A stretch of DNA of 64,000 nucleotides from TMED8 sp038125725 (GTDB taxonomy: Bacteria; Pseudomonadota; Alphaproteobacteria; Rhodospirillales; Casp-alpha2), in NCBI GenBank assembly GCA_038125725.1, contig JAYPEK010000010.1, forward strand, positions 29,676 through 93,675, in the 5' to 3' direction. Below the pieces are notes generated by a model, which was not told the DNA's origin, did not search any database, and saw nothing but the letters and a program-made list of their open reading frames with translations. Positions within the stretch are counted from its first letter, which is position 1. Each line of letters starts with the position of its first letter. This document shows, piece by piece, positions 40,266 through 49,685 of the stretch. The position numbers and the translations under genes were made by a program.

Positions 40266-42403
40266 CAGTTGCCGAACAGCCCCTTGAGGCCCTTGGTCAC
40301 GCCCTCGAGCGCGCCGCCGTCCTCTTTCTTGGCCGGTTCAGCCGTGCTGCCGCCGGAAGCCGCCGGTTTCTCCTCGGTCTTGGCCTCGGCCATCTTGCCG
40401 GGCACCACCTTCTTGCCGGCCAGCGCCGGCGTGCAGTAGTCAGTCTTGTCGACTAGGCCGGTGGCTTCCTTGGCCTTGGAGGCGAGCGCATCAACCAACA
40501 GCGAAATGCCGCCGGTAGCCACCGCGGCGCCTACCTTCGCGGCACTGGAGGCCGCATTGCCCGCGAGCGCCGCCGCATCCAGCTTGTAGTCCGGATTGGC
40601 GAAAGTGCCGATCAGATCCACCGGTATCATCACGGCGCTGGCGAGATTCGGCTTCTTGGCGCGCGGCTCGACGCGCATCTTCAGCGTCTCGTCGGCAAGA
40701 TTGGCGCCGCCGGTCCCGACCACCGAAATGGCGCCGGTTTCGGCCACCAGCGCATGGGTATCGGCCATGCCCTTGGTGATCCGGTGATCGACGACCACGC
40801 AAATGATCTTCTTGTCGTCTTCGCTGGAGAAGACGCTGGTGAGATCGGTGGAAACGATATTCAAGGCGCCGCTTTTCAGCTTGCCGTCCTTGGTGACGAT
40901 GCGCGACTTGCCATTGAGGCCGGCCATGATCTGGCGCACCGAGGCACCGGAGCCGCTCACGTCGACATCGGCATCGACCACGCCTTCAGCCATGTCAGTG
41001 ATGCCCTTCTGGGTCAGCACGACACCGTAGTCGACCCCCTTGACCGCGATCTTGGCCTTGATCCCGGCGGCCTTGCCGGACGCGTCGACGGAGACGTCGC
41101 CGTCGATGCTGCCACCGCCGAAACCGGCAGCCAGCGGGCTGACATGCAGCTTGCCGGCCTTGAGATCGACACCCAGCTTCACCGCAGTCAGTTCCATGCC
41201 CTGGATAATGATCTTGCCGGCATCGAACTTGACCACCGCGTCGGCAGCCTTGAAGCCGTCGAGCGGCAGCGGATCGTCGGGGAAGACGCGCTCATTGCCT
41301 TTGGATTCCGCAGGCTTCGCCGCTTCTTTCGGCGCCTCGGCCGGCTTTTCCTCGCTTTTCGGCATCAGCTTGTCGAGATCCAGGGTATCCGTGGCCAGCG
41401 CCACGTTGACCGCCGGCCGTGAACCGCCGAGATCGGCCGCGACACGGCCCTTGACCGCGATATCACCGATACCGGCATCCAGGTTCTCCAGCGCCAGTTT
41501 GGTGGCGTCGGCAACCTTGACCTGGGAATTCACATGGAACCCACCGGAAACCGGCAGCTTGATGTCCTTGAGACCCGGCGAGAGCGCATCGGCGGCGGCC
41601 AGGGTATCGTTCAACGAGCCGCCCTTGAGGGCCAGCTTGAGGTCCGTCTTCGGCACGCCACCGGGCACGCCGGCGCGGCCGTCGAGGCCGATGGTGGTCT
41701 TCAGCGCCTCGATCGAGAGCTTCACCGGGAACATCTCATTGGCGGCGAGCGCCGCGATGGTGCCGAGTTGCCCACCGACCTTGAACGCCTGGCCGTTGAC
41801 GACGCCATTGATATCGAGATTGAGCGGCGCGTCGGGACCGGTGGCCGCGAGATCGACGTTGGCGAGGGCCAGTTCATAATTGGCGCCGGCCTGGGCGTCC
41901 TTGAAGGCGACCTTCACGTCCTTGATGGAAACCTTGTGCACCACCGGCAGCGCGGCACTGCCGCCGCCTCCCCCGCCGCCGCTGCTTTCCTTGGCTTCCG
42001 CCTTGGCGGGGCCGAATTCCCAGTTGGCCTTGCCCGATTTGTCCTTCTCCGCCAGAAGATCGACGCCTTCGAGGATCACTCGCTGAATTTCGATCTGGCC
42101 GGAAAGCAGGGGCAGCAGCGACATCTCGGCGGCGAATTTCTTCACCGTCACCATTTCCGGACGCGAGCCCCAGCTGGCGTTGGCGAAACTGACGCCCTCG
42201 ACCGCGACTTTCGGGTTGAGGGAAATCTCGAGATTCAGATCACCGGCGATCTTCAACTCTCGGCCCGTGGCCTCCTTCGCCTTCTCGGCGATCAGGCCCT
42301 TGTATTCGTTGAAGTCCATCGACTTGAGGATGGCAATGCCGGCGACGATAACGGCAATGACCAGAACGCCGAGGATGGAGAGAATTTTTAGCCAACGTCC
42401 CAA
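40265..42403 (-). CDS. AsmA-family protein
   Basis: 712 residues with one N-terminal membrane helix (about 7-26), followed by an AsmA domain (DFNEYKGLIAEKAKEATGREL) in the periplasm. A Gly/Ser-rich linker (SSGGGGGGGSAA) and a Lys/Glu-rich segment after about residue 350 interrupt it; the AsmA_2-like part ends with the DADVDVSGSGASVRQIMAGLNG block. Such proteins are thought to carry or order lipids between membranes. An AsmA gene inserted between ATP12 and HAD is not the commonest order. Confidence 0.9.
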   Translation of the reverse strand: MGRWLKILSILGVLVIAVIVAGIAILKSMDFNEYKGLIAEKAKEATGRELKIAGDLNLEISLNPKVAVEGVSFANASWGSRPEMVTVKKFAAEMSLLPLLSGQIEIQRVILEGVDLLAEKDKSGKANWEFGPAKAEAKESSGGGGGGGSAALPVVHKVSIKDVKVAFKDAQAGANYELALANVDLAATGPDAPLNLDINGVVNGQAFKVGGQLGTIAALAANEMFPVKLSIEALKTTIGLDGRAGVPGGVPKTDLKLALKGGSLNDTLAAADALSPGLKDIKLPVSGGFHVNSQVKVADATKLALENLDAGIGDIAVKGRVAADLGGSRPAVNVALATDTLDLDKLMPKSEEKPAEAPKEAAKPAESKGNERVFPDDPLPLDGFKAADAVVKFDAGKIIIQGMELTAVKLGVDLKAGKLHVSPLAAGFGGGSIDGDVSVDASGKAAGIKAKIAVKGVDYGVVLTQKGITDMAEGVVDADVDVSGSGASVRQIMAGLNGKSRIVTKDGKLKSGALNIVSTDLTSVFSSEDDKKIICVVVDHRITKGMADTHALVAETGAISVVGTGGANLADETLKMRVEPRAKKPNLASAVMIPVDLIGTFANPDYKLDAAALAGNAASSAAKVGAAVATGGISLLVDALASKAKEATGLVDKTDYCTPALAGKKVVPGKMAEAKTEEKPAASGGSTAEPAKKEDGGALEGVTKGLKGLFGN

Positions 42404-42426
42404 GGGGGAACCTCCGTAACTACGGT

Positions 42427-43095
42427 TTACAATCGGGACAAAACCCCGGGTAAGTCCTCAAAAGCGTCGATCACTTCAGCGGCGCCAGTGATCTTTAATT
42501 CTTCGACTTCATGATAACCCCAACTGACCCCTATGGCCATGACGCCTGCGCTCACCGCCATTTCCATATCAAAGGTGGTGTCGCCGATCATCACCGTATC
42601 GCCGGCGGCCGCGCCGGTCTCGATCATTGCCAGTTGCACCATCTCGGGATCCGGCTTGCCGCGCGCGCGGTCGGCCGTCTGCAAGGTGACGAAACGTTCC
42701 AGAACACCGTGCTTTTCAAGGGTGCCGTCGAGCCCGCGCCGCGACTTGCCGGTGGCCACGCCGAGCAACCAGCCGTCCGCTTCCAAGTGGTCCAAGGTCT
42801 CTATCAGGCCCGGAAACAAAGGCTCATTCAGTCCCTCCGTCTCGCGGATATGGTGCCAGGCACGGCCGTACTCCTCGCGCACGCCCTCGATTAGGTCACT
42901 GGACGCATTGGGGATCAACTGCGCCACCGCATCCAGAAGCGGCAGCCCGACGACACGGCGGATAGCCTCGCGGCTGGCGCGTGGCAGGTCGTGCACGTCG
43001 AAGGCTGCATTCATGCTGGCGATGATGGAGTGCTGGGAATCGACGAGAGTGCCGTCGCAGTCGAAAATCGCCAGCTTTACGCGCGCGTCCGTCAT
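42427..43095 (-). CDS. HAD-superfamily phosphatase (Gph-like)
   Basis: 222 residues. HAD motif I is FDCDGTLVDSQ, motif II VATGKSRRGL, motif III KPDPEMVQ and motif IV MIGDTTFDMEMA, all intact. A helical cap after motif I suggests phosphoglycolate or similar small substrates. In alphaproteobacteria such a gene often follows rluC; here a two-component pair separates them. Confidence 0.88.
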   Translation of the reverse strand: MTDARVKLAIFDCDGTLVDSQHSIIASMNAAFDVHDLPRASREAIRRVVGLPLLDAVAQLIPNASSDLIEGVREEYGRAWHHIRETEGLNEPLFPGLIETLDHLEADGWLLGVATGKSRRGLDGTLEKHGVLERFVTLQTADRARGKPDPEMVQLAMIETGAAAGDTVMIGDTTFDMEMAVSAGVMAIGVSWGYHEVEELKITGAAEVIDAFEDLPGVLSRL

Positions 43096-43151
43096 GATGA
43101 TGTTCGTCTCGGTTCAGGCTGGCGGTTTCGGGAGTGCGGAAGCGCCGTATC

Positions 43152-44594
43152 TTAGCTGGGAAACCGGAGGAAGAAAACATTGCCGCGCTCGGCCACATCG
43201 GCAACACCGCATTCGGCGCCGTGCGCATCGGCGATGCGCCGCACCGCGCTCAGGCCCTGGCGCTGGCCGTCGCCGCGCTGGTCGGCGCGCAGGCCGAGCA
43301 TGAAGATGCGATCCCTGGCATCGTCGGGAATGGCATCGCCATGGTCTTCGACCAGAACCGCCGGGTCCGCGGTCACTTCAATAGTCACGACGGTCTTTTC
43401 CGGCGTCTGCTGAATGGCGTTCTCGACCAATAGACGCACCGCCTGTTCCAGCACCTGGGTGCGCCCCCACACCGCGACCGGCATGTCGGGGGCGATGACC
43501 TCAAGCGAACGCTTCCGCTTGATCGCTTCCGGCGCCAGGTCGGCGGCAACGGCGCGGACAATCAGGGTCAGGTCGGCGCGGTCGTCGGTGCCGATCTCCA
43601 GATCGTCGAACTTGGTTTCCGCCAAAAGTCCCTCAACCATACGCGACAGGGACTGAACGTCGGCCTGGATCGATTGCGCCACGGCACGGTCTTCCAAGGT
43701 GTCCAGATTGGCGCTCAAGACCGCGAGCGGCGTGCGTAACTGGTGGGCCACGTCGGCCATGAACACCTGATGGCGGCGCAGGCTATCCTTCAGCGCCAGT
43801 TCCATCTCTTTCCTGTGCGTGATGTCGGTGGTCATGGTCGCTGTGGAGCCGTCGGCCAGGCGTTCCTCATGGATCAGGAAACACATGCCGTTCTGGCGGG
43901 TAACCTCGAACGGCTGGCCCGGGTTCTGGTGGCGGCGCATGCGTTCGGCAATCCATTCCGCCTCACGCCCGGCAGCTTCCGGCACTAGGCCGTGCTCGAC
44001 CATGCCGTGGACGAAATCACTGAATTTGCGGCCAGGACCGATGGCGTTGCCGATGGCGTCGTTGACCTCGCGAAAGCGGTTGTTGCAAAGGATGAATTCG
44101 TCATCCGGGCCATAGAGGCAAAAGGCCTCAGACAGTTCGTTGATCGCCGACGCCAAAAGGTTGGTGGATTTCTCCGCCACCACGCGCTCGGTCACGTCGC
44201 GGCCGATCCCGCGGACGCCCTTGAAGGCACCTGTATCGCGCGCGAACACCGGCAAGCCGCTGAACAGCAGATAGCGCATGGCGCCATCGGCGCCGCGCAC
44301 CTCGAACGACAGATCGCGGAACGGCTTGCTCAGCTCTGGAATCATCGCCTCGCCGGTGGGCGATTTAAAGGTGCCGATTTCGGTCAGCTTTTTGCCGACG
44401 ACGCTGTCGGCCAGGATGCCGCAACTGTCGAAAATCCGGTCGGAAATGAAGGAAATCCGAAGGTCCCGAGACAGGCTCCAGACCCAGTCGGAAGTCAACC
44501 GGGTGATATCTTCCAGCATCTCGACCAGTTCGGCCTGCCGGGCGTGCAGATCGGTCGCCGAGAGCTGCCAGCGGCTGATGTATTCGTCATTCAT
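43152..44594 (-). CDS. Soluble PAS sensor histidine kinase
   Basis: 480 residues, no membrane helix. Two PAS domains (about 20-130 and 145-255), the H-box FMADVAHQLRTPLAVL (His about 272) and a C-terminal ATPase domain whose G2-type loop is degenerate (GDGQRQGLSAVRRIA). It is paired with the OmpR-type regulator 92 bases upstream. A TTG at 44612 is an alternative start; the ATG at 44594 lacks a clear ribosome site. The signal is likely cytoplasmic, since no membrane part is seen. Confidence 0.85.
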   Translation of the reverse strand: MNDEYISRWQLSATDLHARQAELVEMLEDITRLTSDWVWSLSRDLRISFISDRIFDSCGILADSVVGKKLTEIGTFKSPTGEAMIPELSKPFRDLSFEVRGADGAMRYLLFSGLPVFARDTGAFKGVRGIGRDVTERVVAEKSTNLLASAINELSEAFCLYGPDDEFILCNNRFREVNDAIGNAIGPGRKFSDFVHGMVEHGLVPEAAGREAEWIAERMRRHQNPGQPFEVTRQNGMCFLIHEERLADGSTATMTTDITHRKEMELALKDSLRRHQVFMADVAHQLRTPLAVLSANLDTLEDRAVAQSIQADVQSLSRMVEGLLAETKFDDLEIGTDDRADLTLIVRAVAADLAPEAIKRKRSLEVIAPDMPVAVWGRTQVLEQAVRLLVENAIQQTPEKTVVTIEVTADPAVLVEDHGDAIPDDARDRIFMLGLRADQRGDGQRQGLSAVRRIADAHGAECGVADVAERGNVFFLRFPS

Positions 44595-44686
44595 GGCTTT
44601 TTTCGCACGCAAATCGGAGTCTCACCATGAGCCGTAAACCATGGCTTGCATAGCAATCCATCCTGAAAGGCACCTGACAGACCATC

Positions 44687-45376
44687 TTATGCGGTTTCGT
44701 CCTCGTCTTTCTCGGACAACAGGTAGCCGACTCCGCGGAGCGTGTGAATGACGACGCTGGCCTCTGTCTCGTTCAGCCATTTGCGCAGCCGCGAGATGTG
44801 CACCTCGACGGAATTGGATGAAACCTCCTCGTCGAAACCGTAGATGCGGTCTTCCATCACGTCCTTCGGCACCACATGGCCGACGCGGCGCATCAACTGC
44901 TCCAGAACCCCCATCTCGCGGCGCGATATGGGCACGGTCTTGCCGTTGACCTGCAATTCGCGGCCATTGGTATCGAACGACAGGTTGCCGACGGTCATGA
45001 TCGAGTCCAGCCCGCCGCCCGGCCGTCGCAACAGCGCGCGCACGCGGGCCACCAGTTCCGGCATGGCAAACGGCTTGACCAGGTAATCGTCGCCACCGAC
45101 GTTGAGGCCGAGCACACGGTCATCGACGCCGTCACGCGCGGTGAGGATCAGCACCGGGGTGTCGTTACCCTCGGCGCGCCAGTTCTTCAGCAGTTCCAGC
45201 CCGTCGAAGTCCGGCAACCCCAAGTCGAGCAGGATGCCGTCATAGTTGACGGCCGCGAAGGCGGCTTCACCGTCGCCGGCATTGTGCACGACGTCGACCG
45301 CGAAACCTTCCTTTTCCAGGCTGACCTTCACAAACTCAGCGAAGCGCTCATGGTCTTCGATCAGAAGTAGCCGCAC
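44687..45376 (-). CDS. OmpR-family response regulator
   Basis: 229 residues. The receiver begins MRLLLIEDHERF, phospho-acceptor Asp in GILLDLGLPDFDGLE (Asp about 51), Lys in YLVKPFAMPEL, followed by a winged helix with SSNSVEVHISRLRKWL and HTLRGVGYLL. It starts with GTG after GGGGAAGG. It forms a pair with the kinase downstream. A 14-bp palindrome lies 12 bases before the start, overlapping the ribosome-site region. Confidence 0.93.
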   Translation of the reverse strand: MRLLLIEDHERFAEFVKVSLEKEGFAVDVVHNAGDGEAAFAAVNYDGILLDLGLPDFDGLELLKNWRAEGNDTPVLILTARDGVDDRVLGLNVGGDDYLVKPFAMPELVARVRALLRRPGGGLDSIMTVGNLSFDTNGRELQVNGKTVPISRREMGVLEQLMRRVGHVVPKDVMEDRIYGFDEEVSSNSVEVHISRLRKWLNETEASVVIHTLRGVGYLLSEKDEDETA

Positions 45377-45387
45377 GATACCTTCCC

Positions 45388-45401
45388 CCTGCCATGGCAG
45401 G
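45388..45401. promoter_or_regulatory. 14-bp palindrome before the response regulator
   Basis: CCTGCCATGGCAGG is a perfect palindrome directly upstream of the ribosome site of the OmpR-type gene. It could be an operator or a leader hairpin. GC-rich palindromes of this size can occur by chance. Confidence 0.3.
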
Positions 45402-45461
45402 TCGTTACCCCTACCGGCGATGCCGGCCCGGGCTCATTCTATCCCAAGCGGGACCGGTTCG

Positions 45462-46463
45462 TCATGGCTCGAGAAATCCGGGCTCCGCCTCGCTCTCGTG
45501 AAAGCCAAGGAATGCAAAGGTTGCCGCCATATGCGGCGGCAACGGCGCAAAGGCCTCGACCGCCTTGCCGGCAGCGTTGGGGATGCGAATCCCGCGCGCG
45601 TGCAGATGCAGGCCACGCGCAATGCCGTCGCCCTGCAGGAAGGCGGAAGCACCCCCGTACTTGCCGTCGCCGACGATGGGGCAGCCCAACACGTCGGCGG
45701 CATGCACACGCAATTGATGGGTGCGACCGGTCAAGGGTTCCATCGCCAGCCACGACGCGACGCGGCCGCTGCGCGAAATGACCTGGTAGAGAGTCTCGGC
45801 GCGCTGGCCTTCGCCGTCCTCGACCACGGCCATGCGCTCACCGGCGCCAGCCGGGCGCTTTTCCAGCCGGGCGTCTATATGGCCCTGTTCCATCTCCGGC
45901 ACGCCGACAGCCACGGCCCAATAGAGCTTGCGTGCATCGCGGCTTCGGAACGCCGTCGTCAGGCGCCTGGCCGCGCCGGCGTTGCGCGCCAGCACCAGAA
46001 CGCCCGAGGTATCCTTGTCGAGCCGGTGCACCAGGCGCGGGCGTTCCTTTTCGCCGAAGCGCAGTTCGTCCAGGTAGGCATCGAGATGCTCGTCGGTCTT
46101 CGAGCCGCCCTGCACCGCCAGCCCGGCGGGCTTGTCGATGATCAGCATGTCGCCATCACGGTGCAGCACGCGGCGGCGCAGGTCTTCGGCACGGTTGGCG
46201 TCGATTTTCGCCGGCCTCGCCTTGCGCTCGTGTTTCCGCTCGCCCGCCGGCGTACCGTCGCCAAGCGGCGGCACACGGACTTCCTGGCCCGCCTGTACGC
46301 GGTCACCGGTCTTGGCGCGGCCGCCATTGAGCCGCACTTGGCCGGTCCGGAGCAGTTTCTGCAGCCGCCCGTGCGTGAGGTCTGGGTAGTGTTTCTTGAA
46401 CCAGCGGTCGAGGCGGATGCCGTCGTCGCCGGCCTCGACGGCGATGGTCTTCACGCCGCTCAC
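45462..46463 (-). CDS. rluC: RluC/D-type pseudouridine synthase
   Basis: 333 residues. An S4 RNA-binding domain (RLDRWFKKHYPDLTHGRLQKLLRTG) is followed by a catalytic domain with RLVHRLDKDTSGVLVLARN, where the Asp of RLDKDT is the nucleophile, and the end motif LTGRTHQLRVHAADVLGCP. It modifies 23S rRNA uridines; which positions cannot be told. The GTG start overlaps the crcB stop (GTGA). Longer upstream frames overlap crcB and rarA and are rejected. Confidence 0.9.
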   Translation of the reverse strand: MSGVKTIAVEAGDDGIRLDRWFKKHYPDLTHGRLQKLLRTGQVRLNGGRAKTGDRVQAGQEVRVPPLGDGTPAGERKHERKARPAKIDANRAEDLRRRVLHRDGDMLIIDKPAGLAVQGGSKTDEHLDAYLDELRFGEKERPRLVHRLDKDTSGVLVLARNAGAARRLTTAFRSRDARKLYWAVAVGVPEMEQGHIDARLEKRPAGAGERMAVVEDGEGQRAETLYQVISRSGRVASWLAMEPLTGRTHQLRVHAADVLGCPIVGDGKYGGASAFLQGDGIARGLHLHARGIRIPNAAGKAVEAFAPLPPHMAATFAFLGFHESEAEPGFLEP

Positions 46464-46852
46464 TGCAGGAGCACCCTGAGTACCCTCATGCCGGCGAACA
46501 GGCCAAGCACACTGAACGCAACCGACGCCAGGATGTAACCCAGTGCCGACAGGGTCATGCCGCGCACCCACAGCACCTGCACGTCCAGCGCGAAGGCGGA
46601 GAAGGTGGTGAAGGCGCCGAAGAAACCAATCACCAGGAACGCCCGAAGCTCGGGGCTCGGCGACCAGGCCAGGGCGGAAAGCTCGACGAAGGCGCCGAGC
46701 ACGAACGAGCCCAAGACGTTGACCACCAACGTTCCCCACGGAAAGCCGTGCCCGATCCAGTGGCCGACCGCCGCCATGATCGTATAGCGGCCCATGGCGC
46801 CGATGGCGCCGCCGGCCCCGACGGCCAGGAGATGTTGAATGGAAAAGACCAT
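46460..46852 (-). CDS. crcB: Fluoride channel CrcB/Fluc
   Basis: 130 residues, four membrane helices. Family signature regions are GGAIGAMGRYTI, PWGTLVVNVLGSFVLG and GFFGAFTTFSAFALD, which supply the Asn, Phe and Thr/Ser of the fluoride pore. It works as a dual-topology dimer exporting F-. The start at 46852 has AAGGA six bases upstream; an upstream frame to 46879 is not needed. No fluoride riboswitch was found before it. Confidence 0.93.
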   Translation of the reverse strand: MVFSIQHLLAVGAGGAIGAMGRYTIMAAVGHWIGHGFPWGTLVVNVLGSFVLGAFVELSALAWSPSPELRAFLVIGFFGAFTTFSAFALDVQVLWVRGMTLSALGYILASVAFSVLGLFAGMRVLRVLLQ

Positions 46853-46875
46853 CTGCGTCCTTCTTATCGCCGTCC

Positions 46876-48168
46876 TCAACCGGACGGCTTGGCTTTCCTG
46901 AGTTTATCCCAATAGGCCAGGCGTTTTGCAATCTCGCGTTCGAAACCGCGGTCGACCGGGTGATAGAACCGCGCCCGCGCCATGCCGTCGGGGAAGTAGT
47001 TCTGGCCGGAAAAGCCCTCCGCCTCGGCGTGATCATAGGCGTAGCCGTCGCCATAGCCCATCTCTTTCATCATCTTGGTGGGCGCATTTAGGATATGCAT
47101 GGGCGGTGTCAGGGACCCGGTTTCGCGCGCCGCGCGCTTGGCCGCGCCTTGCGCCTTGTAAGCGGCGTTGGATTTGGGCGCCGTGCCGAGATAGATCACC
47201 AGTTGCACCAGCGCCAACTCCCCTTCGGGCGAGCCGAGCCGCTCGTAGGCCTGCCAGGCGGCAATCACCTGCGGCAGCGCCTGCGGATCGGCGAGGCCCA
47301 CGTCCTCCACCGCGAAACGTACCAGGCGCCTGGCGATGTAGTTGGGGTCCTCGCCGCCTTCCAGCATGCGCGCGAACCAGTAAAGCGCGGCGTCGGTGTC
47401 GGAGCCCCTAAGCGACTTGTGCAGCGCGCTGATCAGGTTGTAGTGCGCTTCCTGGGACTTGTCGTAAAGCGGCGCGCGTTTCTGCACGGCCTCCGCCAGC
47501 CCGGCGGGATCGAGCGGCATGTCTCCGGGTAGCGTGAACACCTCTTCCGCCATGTTCAGGAGATAGCGCCCATCGCCGTCGGCCATGGCACAAAGGGCCT
47601 GGCGGGCATCGTCGTCGAGCGGCAGCGATTTGCCCAACTCCGCCTCGGCCCGTGCCAGCAGAGCCATCAGCGCCGGTTCCGCCAGCCGGTGCAACACCAA
47701 CACCTGGGTCCGGGACAACAGCGCCGCGTTGAGCTCGAACGACGGGTTCTCGGTCGTCGCGCCAACCAAGATCACGGTGCCGTCTTCGACGTAAGGCAGG
47801 AAACCGTCCTGCTGGGCACGATTGAAGCGATGGATCTCGTCGATAAACAGCAGCGTGCCGCGCCCCATCTCGCGGCGGTTCCGGGCCTGTTCGAAGACCT
47901 TCCGCAAGTCCGCGACGCCTGAGAACACCGCCGATAGCGGCGCGAACTCCAAATCCGTATGCGCGGCCAGCAACTGCGCGATGGTGGTCTTGCCGGTGCC
48001 GGGCGGCCCCCACAGGATCAACGACGTCAATCGCCCGGCCTTGAGCATCCGCCCGAGCGGGCCGTCCTCCGCCAACAGGTGGTCCTGCCCGACCACGTCG
48101 GCCAGCGCCTGCGGTCTGAGCCTGTCGGCCAGCGGGCGCGGCGCCTGGTTTTCAAACAGCGTGTTCAC
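46876..48168 (-). CDS. rarA: Replication-associated recombination protein A
   Basis: 430 residues, a clamp-loader-like AAA+ ATPase acting at stalled forks. Walker A is LWGPPGTGKTTIAQLLA, Walker B TLLFIDEIHRFNRAQQD, sensor 1 GATTENPSFELNAAL, followed by the MgsA C-terminal region (PPMHILNAPTKMMKEMGYG). The GTG start overlaps the protease stop by four bases. A 630-residue upstream extension overlaps the protease gene and is not real. Confidence 0.94.
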   Translation of the reverse strand: MNTLFENQAPRPLADRLRPQALADVVGQDHLLAEDGPLGRMLKAGRLTSLILWGPPGTGKTTIAQLLAAHTDLEFAPLSAVFSGVADLRKVFEQARNRREMGRGTLLFIDEIHRFNRAQQDGFLPYVEDGTVILVGATTENPSFELNAALLSRTQVLVLHRLAEPALMALLARAEAELGKSLPLDDDARQALCAMADGDGRYLLNMAEEVFTLPGDMPLDPAGLAEAVQKRAPLYDKSQEAHYNLISALHKSLRGSDTDAALYWFARMLEGGEDPNYIARRLVRFAVEDVGLADPQALPQVIAAWQAYERLGSPEGELALVQLVIYLGTAPKSNAAYKAQGAAKRAARETGSLTPPMHILNAPTKMMKEMGYGDGYAYDHAEAEGFSGQNYFPDGMARARFYHPVDRGFEREIAKRLAYWDKLRKAKPSG

Positions 48169-49589
48169 CGGTTGATGACCATCTCCCGGATTTCGCCCCG
48201 GCGCTGGATGGCAATGCGCCAGCGCTCGGCCGGTCGCCGCATTTCGGCCACCAGTTCGTCGACCGTATCGGTGCCATGACCGTTGACCGACTTGATGATG
48301 TCGCCGGCGGCGAAGCGCAGCCGGTTGGCGGGCGATCCACGTACCATGCGCAGCACCATGACCCCTTGCAGGAAGGGATCGATGTCCAGTTCCTCCGCCA
48401 GGGCCGGCGACAGGTTGACCACCGTGGCGCCGGCGAGCGGCTGGTCGCCCTGCATCTCGGTTTCGTCGCGTTCCGGCGTTTCCGGCGCGGGAGAAAGCCT
48501 GACGTTGAGCGCGCGCGTCTTGCCGGCCCGCCAGACCCGCAGCACCGCCGTCTCGCCCACCGGCAGGGTGGCGATGCGGTGGTTCATGGTAGCGTTGTCC
48601 TGGATCTCGTGGCCGTTGATAGCGAGCAGCACGTCGCCCGGCTTGAGCCCCGCTCCGGAAGCCGCGCCGGCACCGTGCACGGCATTGATCAGCACGCCGC
48701 CCGGCCGCTTCAAACCCAGCGAATTGGCGATATCGAAGGTCACGACCTGCCCCGTCGCCCCCAGCCACGGCCGCACCAGCTTACCGTTGTCGCCGATCGA
48801 GCGCAGCACCGCGCGCACCATGTTCGACGGGATGGCGAAGCCGATGCCGTGCGAACCGCCGCTCTTCGAATAAATGGCGGTATTGACGCCGACCAGGCGG
48901 CCATCCATGGCCACCAGCGCGCCGCCGGAGTTGCCCGGGTTGATCGCCGCGTCGGTCTGGATGAAGGCGTTGAGATCGGAGCTGCCGATCGATGTGCGCG
49001 ACACCGCCGAGACGATGCCGCTGGTCACCGTCTGGCCGACGCCGAAGGGATTGCCGATAGCCAGCACTAGGTCGCCGACCTCGAGATCATCGGAATCCTT
49101 GAGATGCAGCACCGGCAGCGGTTCGCCGCCAGAACCCACACGCAGCACCGCCAGGTCCGTCTTTTCGTCAGTGACCATGATCTTGGCCTCGAACTCGCGC
49201 CGGTCGTGCAGCACCACGCGGATGGCGTCGGCGCCCTCGATAACGTGGCGGTTGGTGACAATCAGCCCATCGCTGCTGACGATGACGCCCGATCCCAGCG
49301 AATTCTGCTGGCGCTGGCGCGGCTGCTGCAGACCGAAACCGAAGCCTTCGCCGAAGAAACGGCGGAAGAACGGATCGTTGAACAGCGGCACCGCCTGGCG
49401 CTCGCGCACGATCTTATGGGTATAGATGTTGACCACCGCCGGCGCCGCTGACTTCACCAGCGGCGCGAACGAGAGCGTGATCTCTTCCTGGCTGCCAGGC
49501 ACGGATTTCTGCGCATCGGCGTTCTGCCCCCAGGCAAGGACGGCCAGGAACGCGAGTAAGATGGCGGAGCGGATCATGATGTTCGGCAT
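48165..49589 (-). CDS. Periplasmic Do/DegP-like serine protease
   Basis: 474 residues. Signal peptide at the N-terminus (through about ADAQ), a trypsin-like domain with NRHVIEGAD (His), EKTDLAVLRV (Asp) and AINPGNSGGALV (Ser in GNSGG), and two PDZ-like domains after about residue 265. Misfolded envelope proteins are its expected targets. The start at 49589 is chosen over 49628. It is the gene beyond the alpha-operon terminator. Confidence 0.92.
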   Translation of the reverse strand: MPNIMIRSAILLAFLAVLAWGQNADAQKSVPGSQEEITLSFAPLVKSAAPAVVNIYTHKIVRERQAVPLFNDPFFRRFFGEGFGFGLQQPRQRQQNSLGSGVIVSSDGLIVTNRHVIEGADAIRVVLHDRREFEAKIMVTDEKTDLAVLRVGSGGEPLPVLHLKDSDDLEVGDLVLAIGNPFGVGQTVTSGIVSAVSRTSIGSSDLNAFIQTDAAINPGNSGGALVAMDGRLVGVNTAIYSKSGGSHGIGFAIPSNMVRAVLRSIGDNGKLVRPWLGATGQVVTFDIANSLGLKRPGGVLINAVHGAGAASGAGLKPGDVLLAINGHEIQDNATMNHRIATLPVGETAVLRVWRAGKTRALNVRLSPAPETPERDETEMQGDQPLAGATVVNLSPALAEELDIDPFLQGVMVLRMVRGSPANRLRFAAGDIIKSVNGHGTDTVDELVAEMRRPAERWRIAIQRRGEIREMVINR

Positions 49590-49630
49590 GGTCTCAAAAG
49601 AGATTGGCAAAAATTGGCTCGGGCGCAACG

Positions 49631-49657
49631 AAAAAAGGCAGCCGCAAGCGGCTGCCT
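49631..49657 (-). terminator. Intrinsic terminator after rplQ
   Basis: On the minus strand an 8-10 bp GC-rich stem (AGGCAGCCGC with GCGGCTGCCT) is followed by six T. It stands 29 bases after the L17 stop and should end the ribosomal protein superoperon. Confidence 0.93.
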
Positions 49658-49685
49658 CGTTTCTAGCCGGCCGTTTGGCCGCCGC

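Noticed and set aside
46795..46870. Fluoride riboswitch before crcB
   Set aside because: The GGCGATGG-like string lies inside the crcB coding sequence, and the space to rarA is only 23 bases.
45462..47054. 530-residue version of the pseudouridine synthase
   Set aside because: The extra N-terminal 200 residues lie over crcB and rarA in another frame. GTG at 46463 overlapping the crcB stop gives the family length.
46876..48768. 630-residue version of RarA
   Set aside because: The added part overlaps the PDZ region of the protease in another frame; the GTG at 48168 gives the normal length and a GTGA join.
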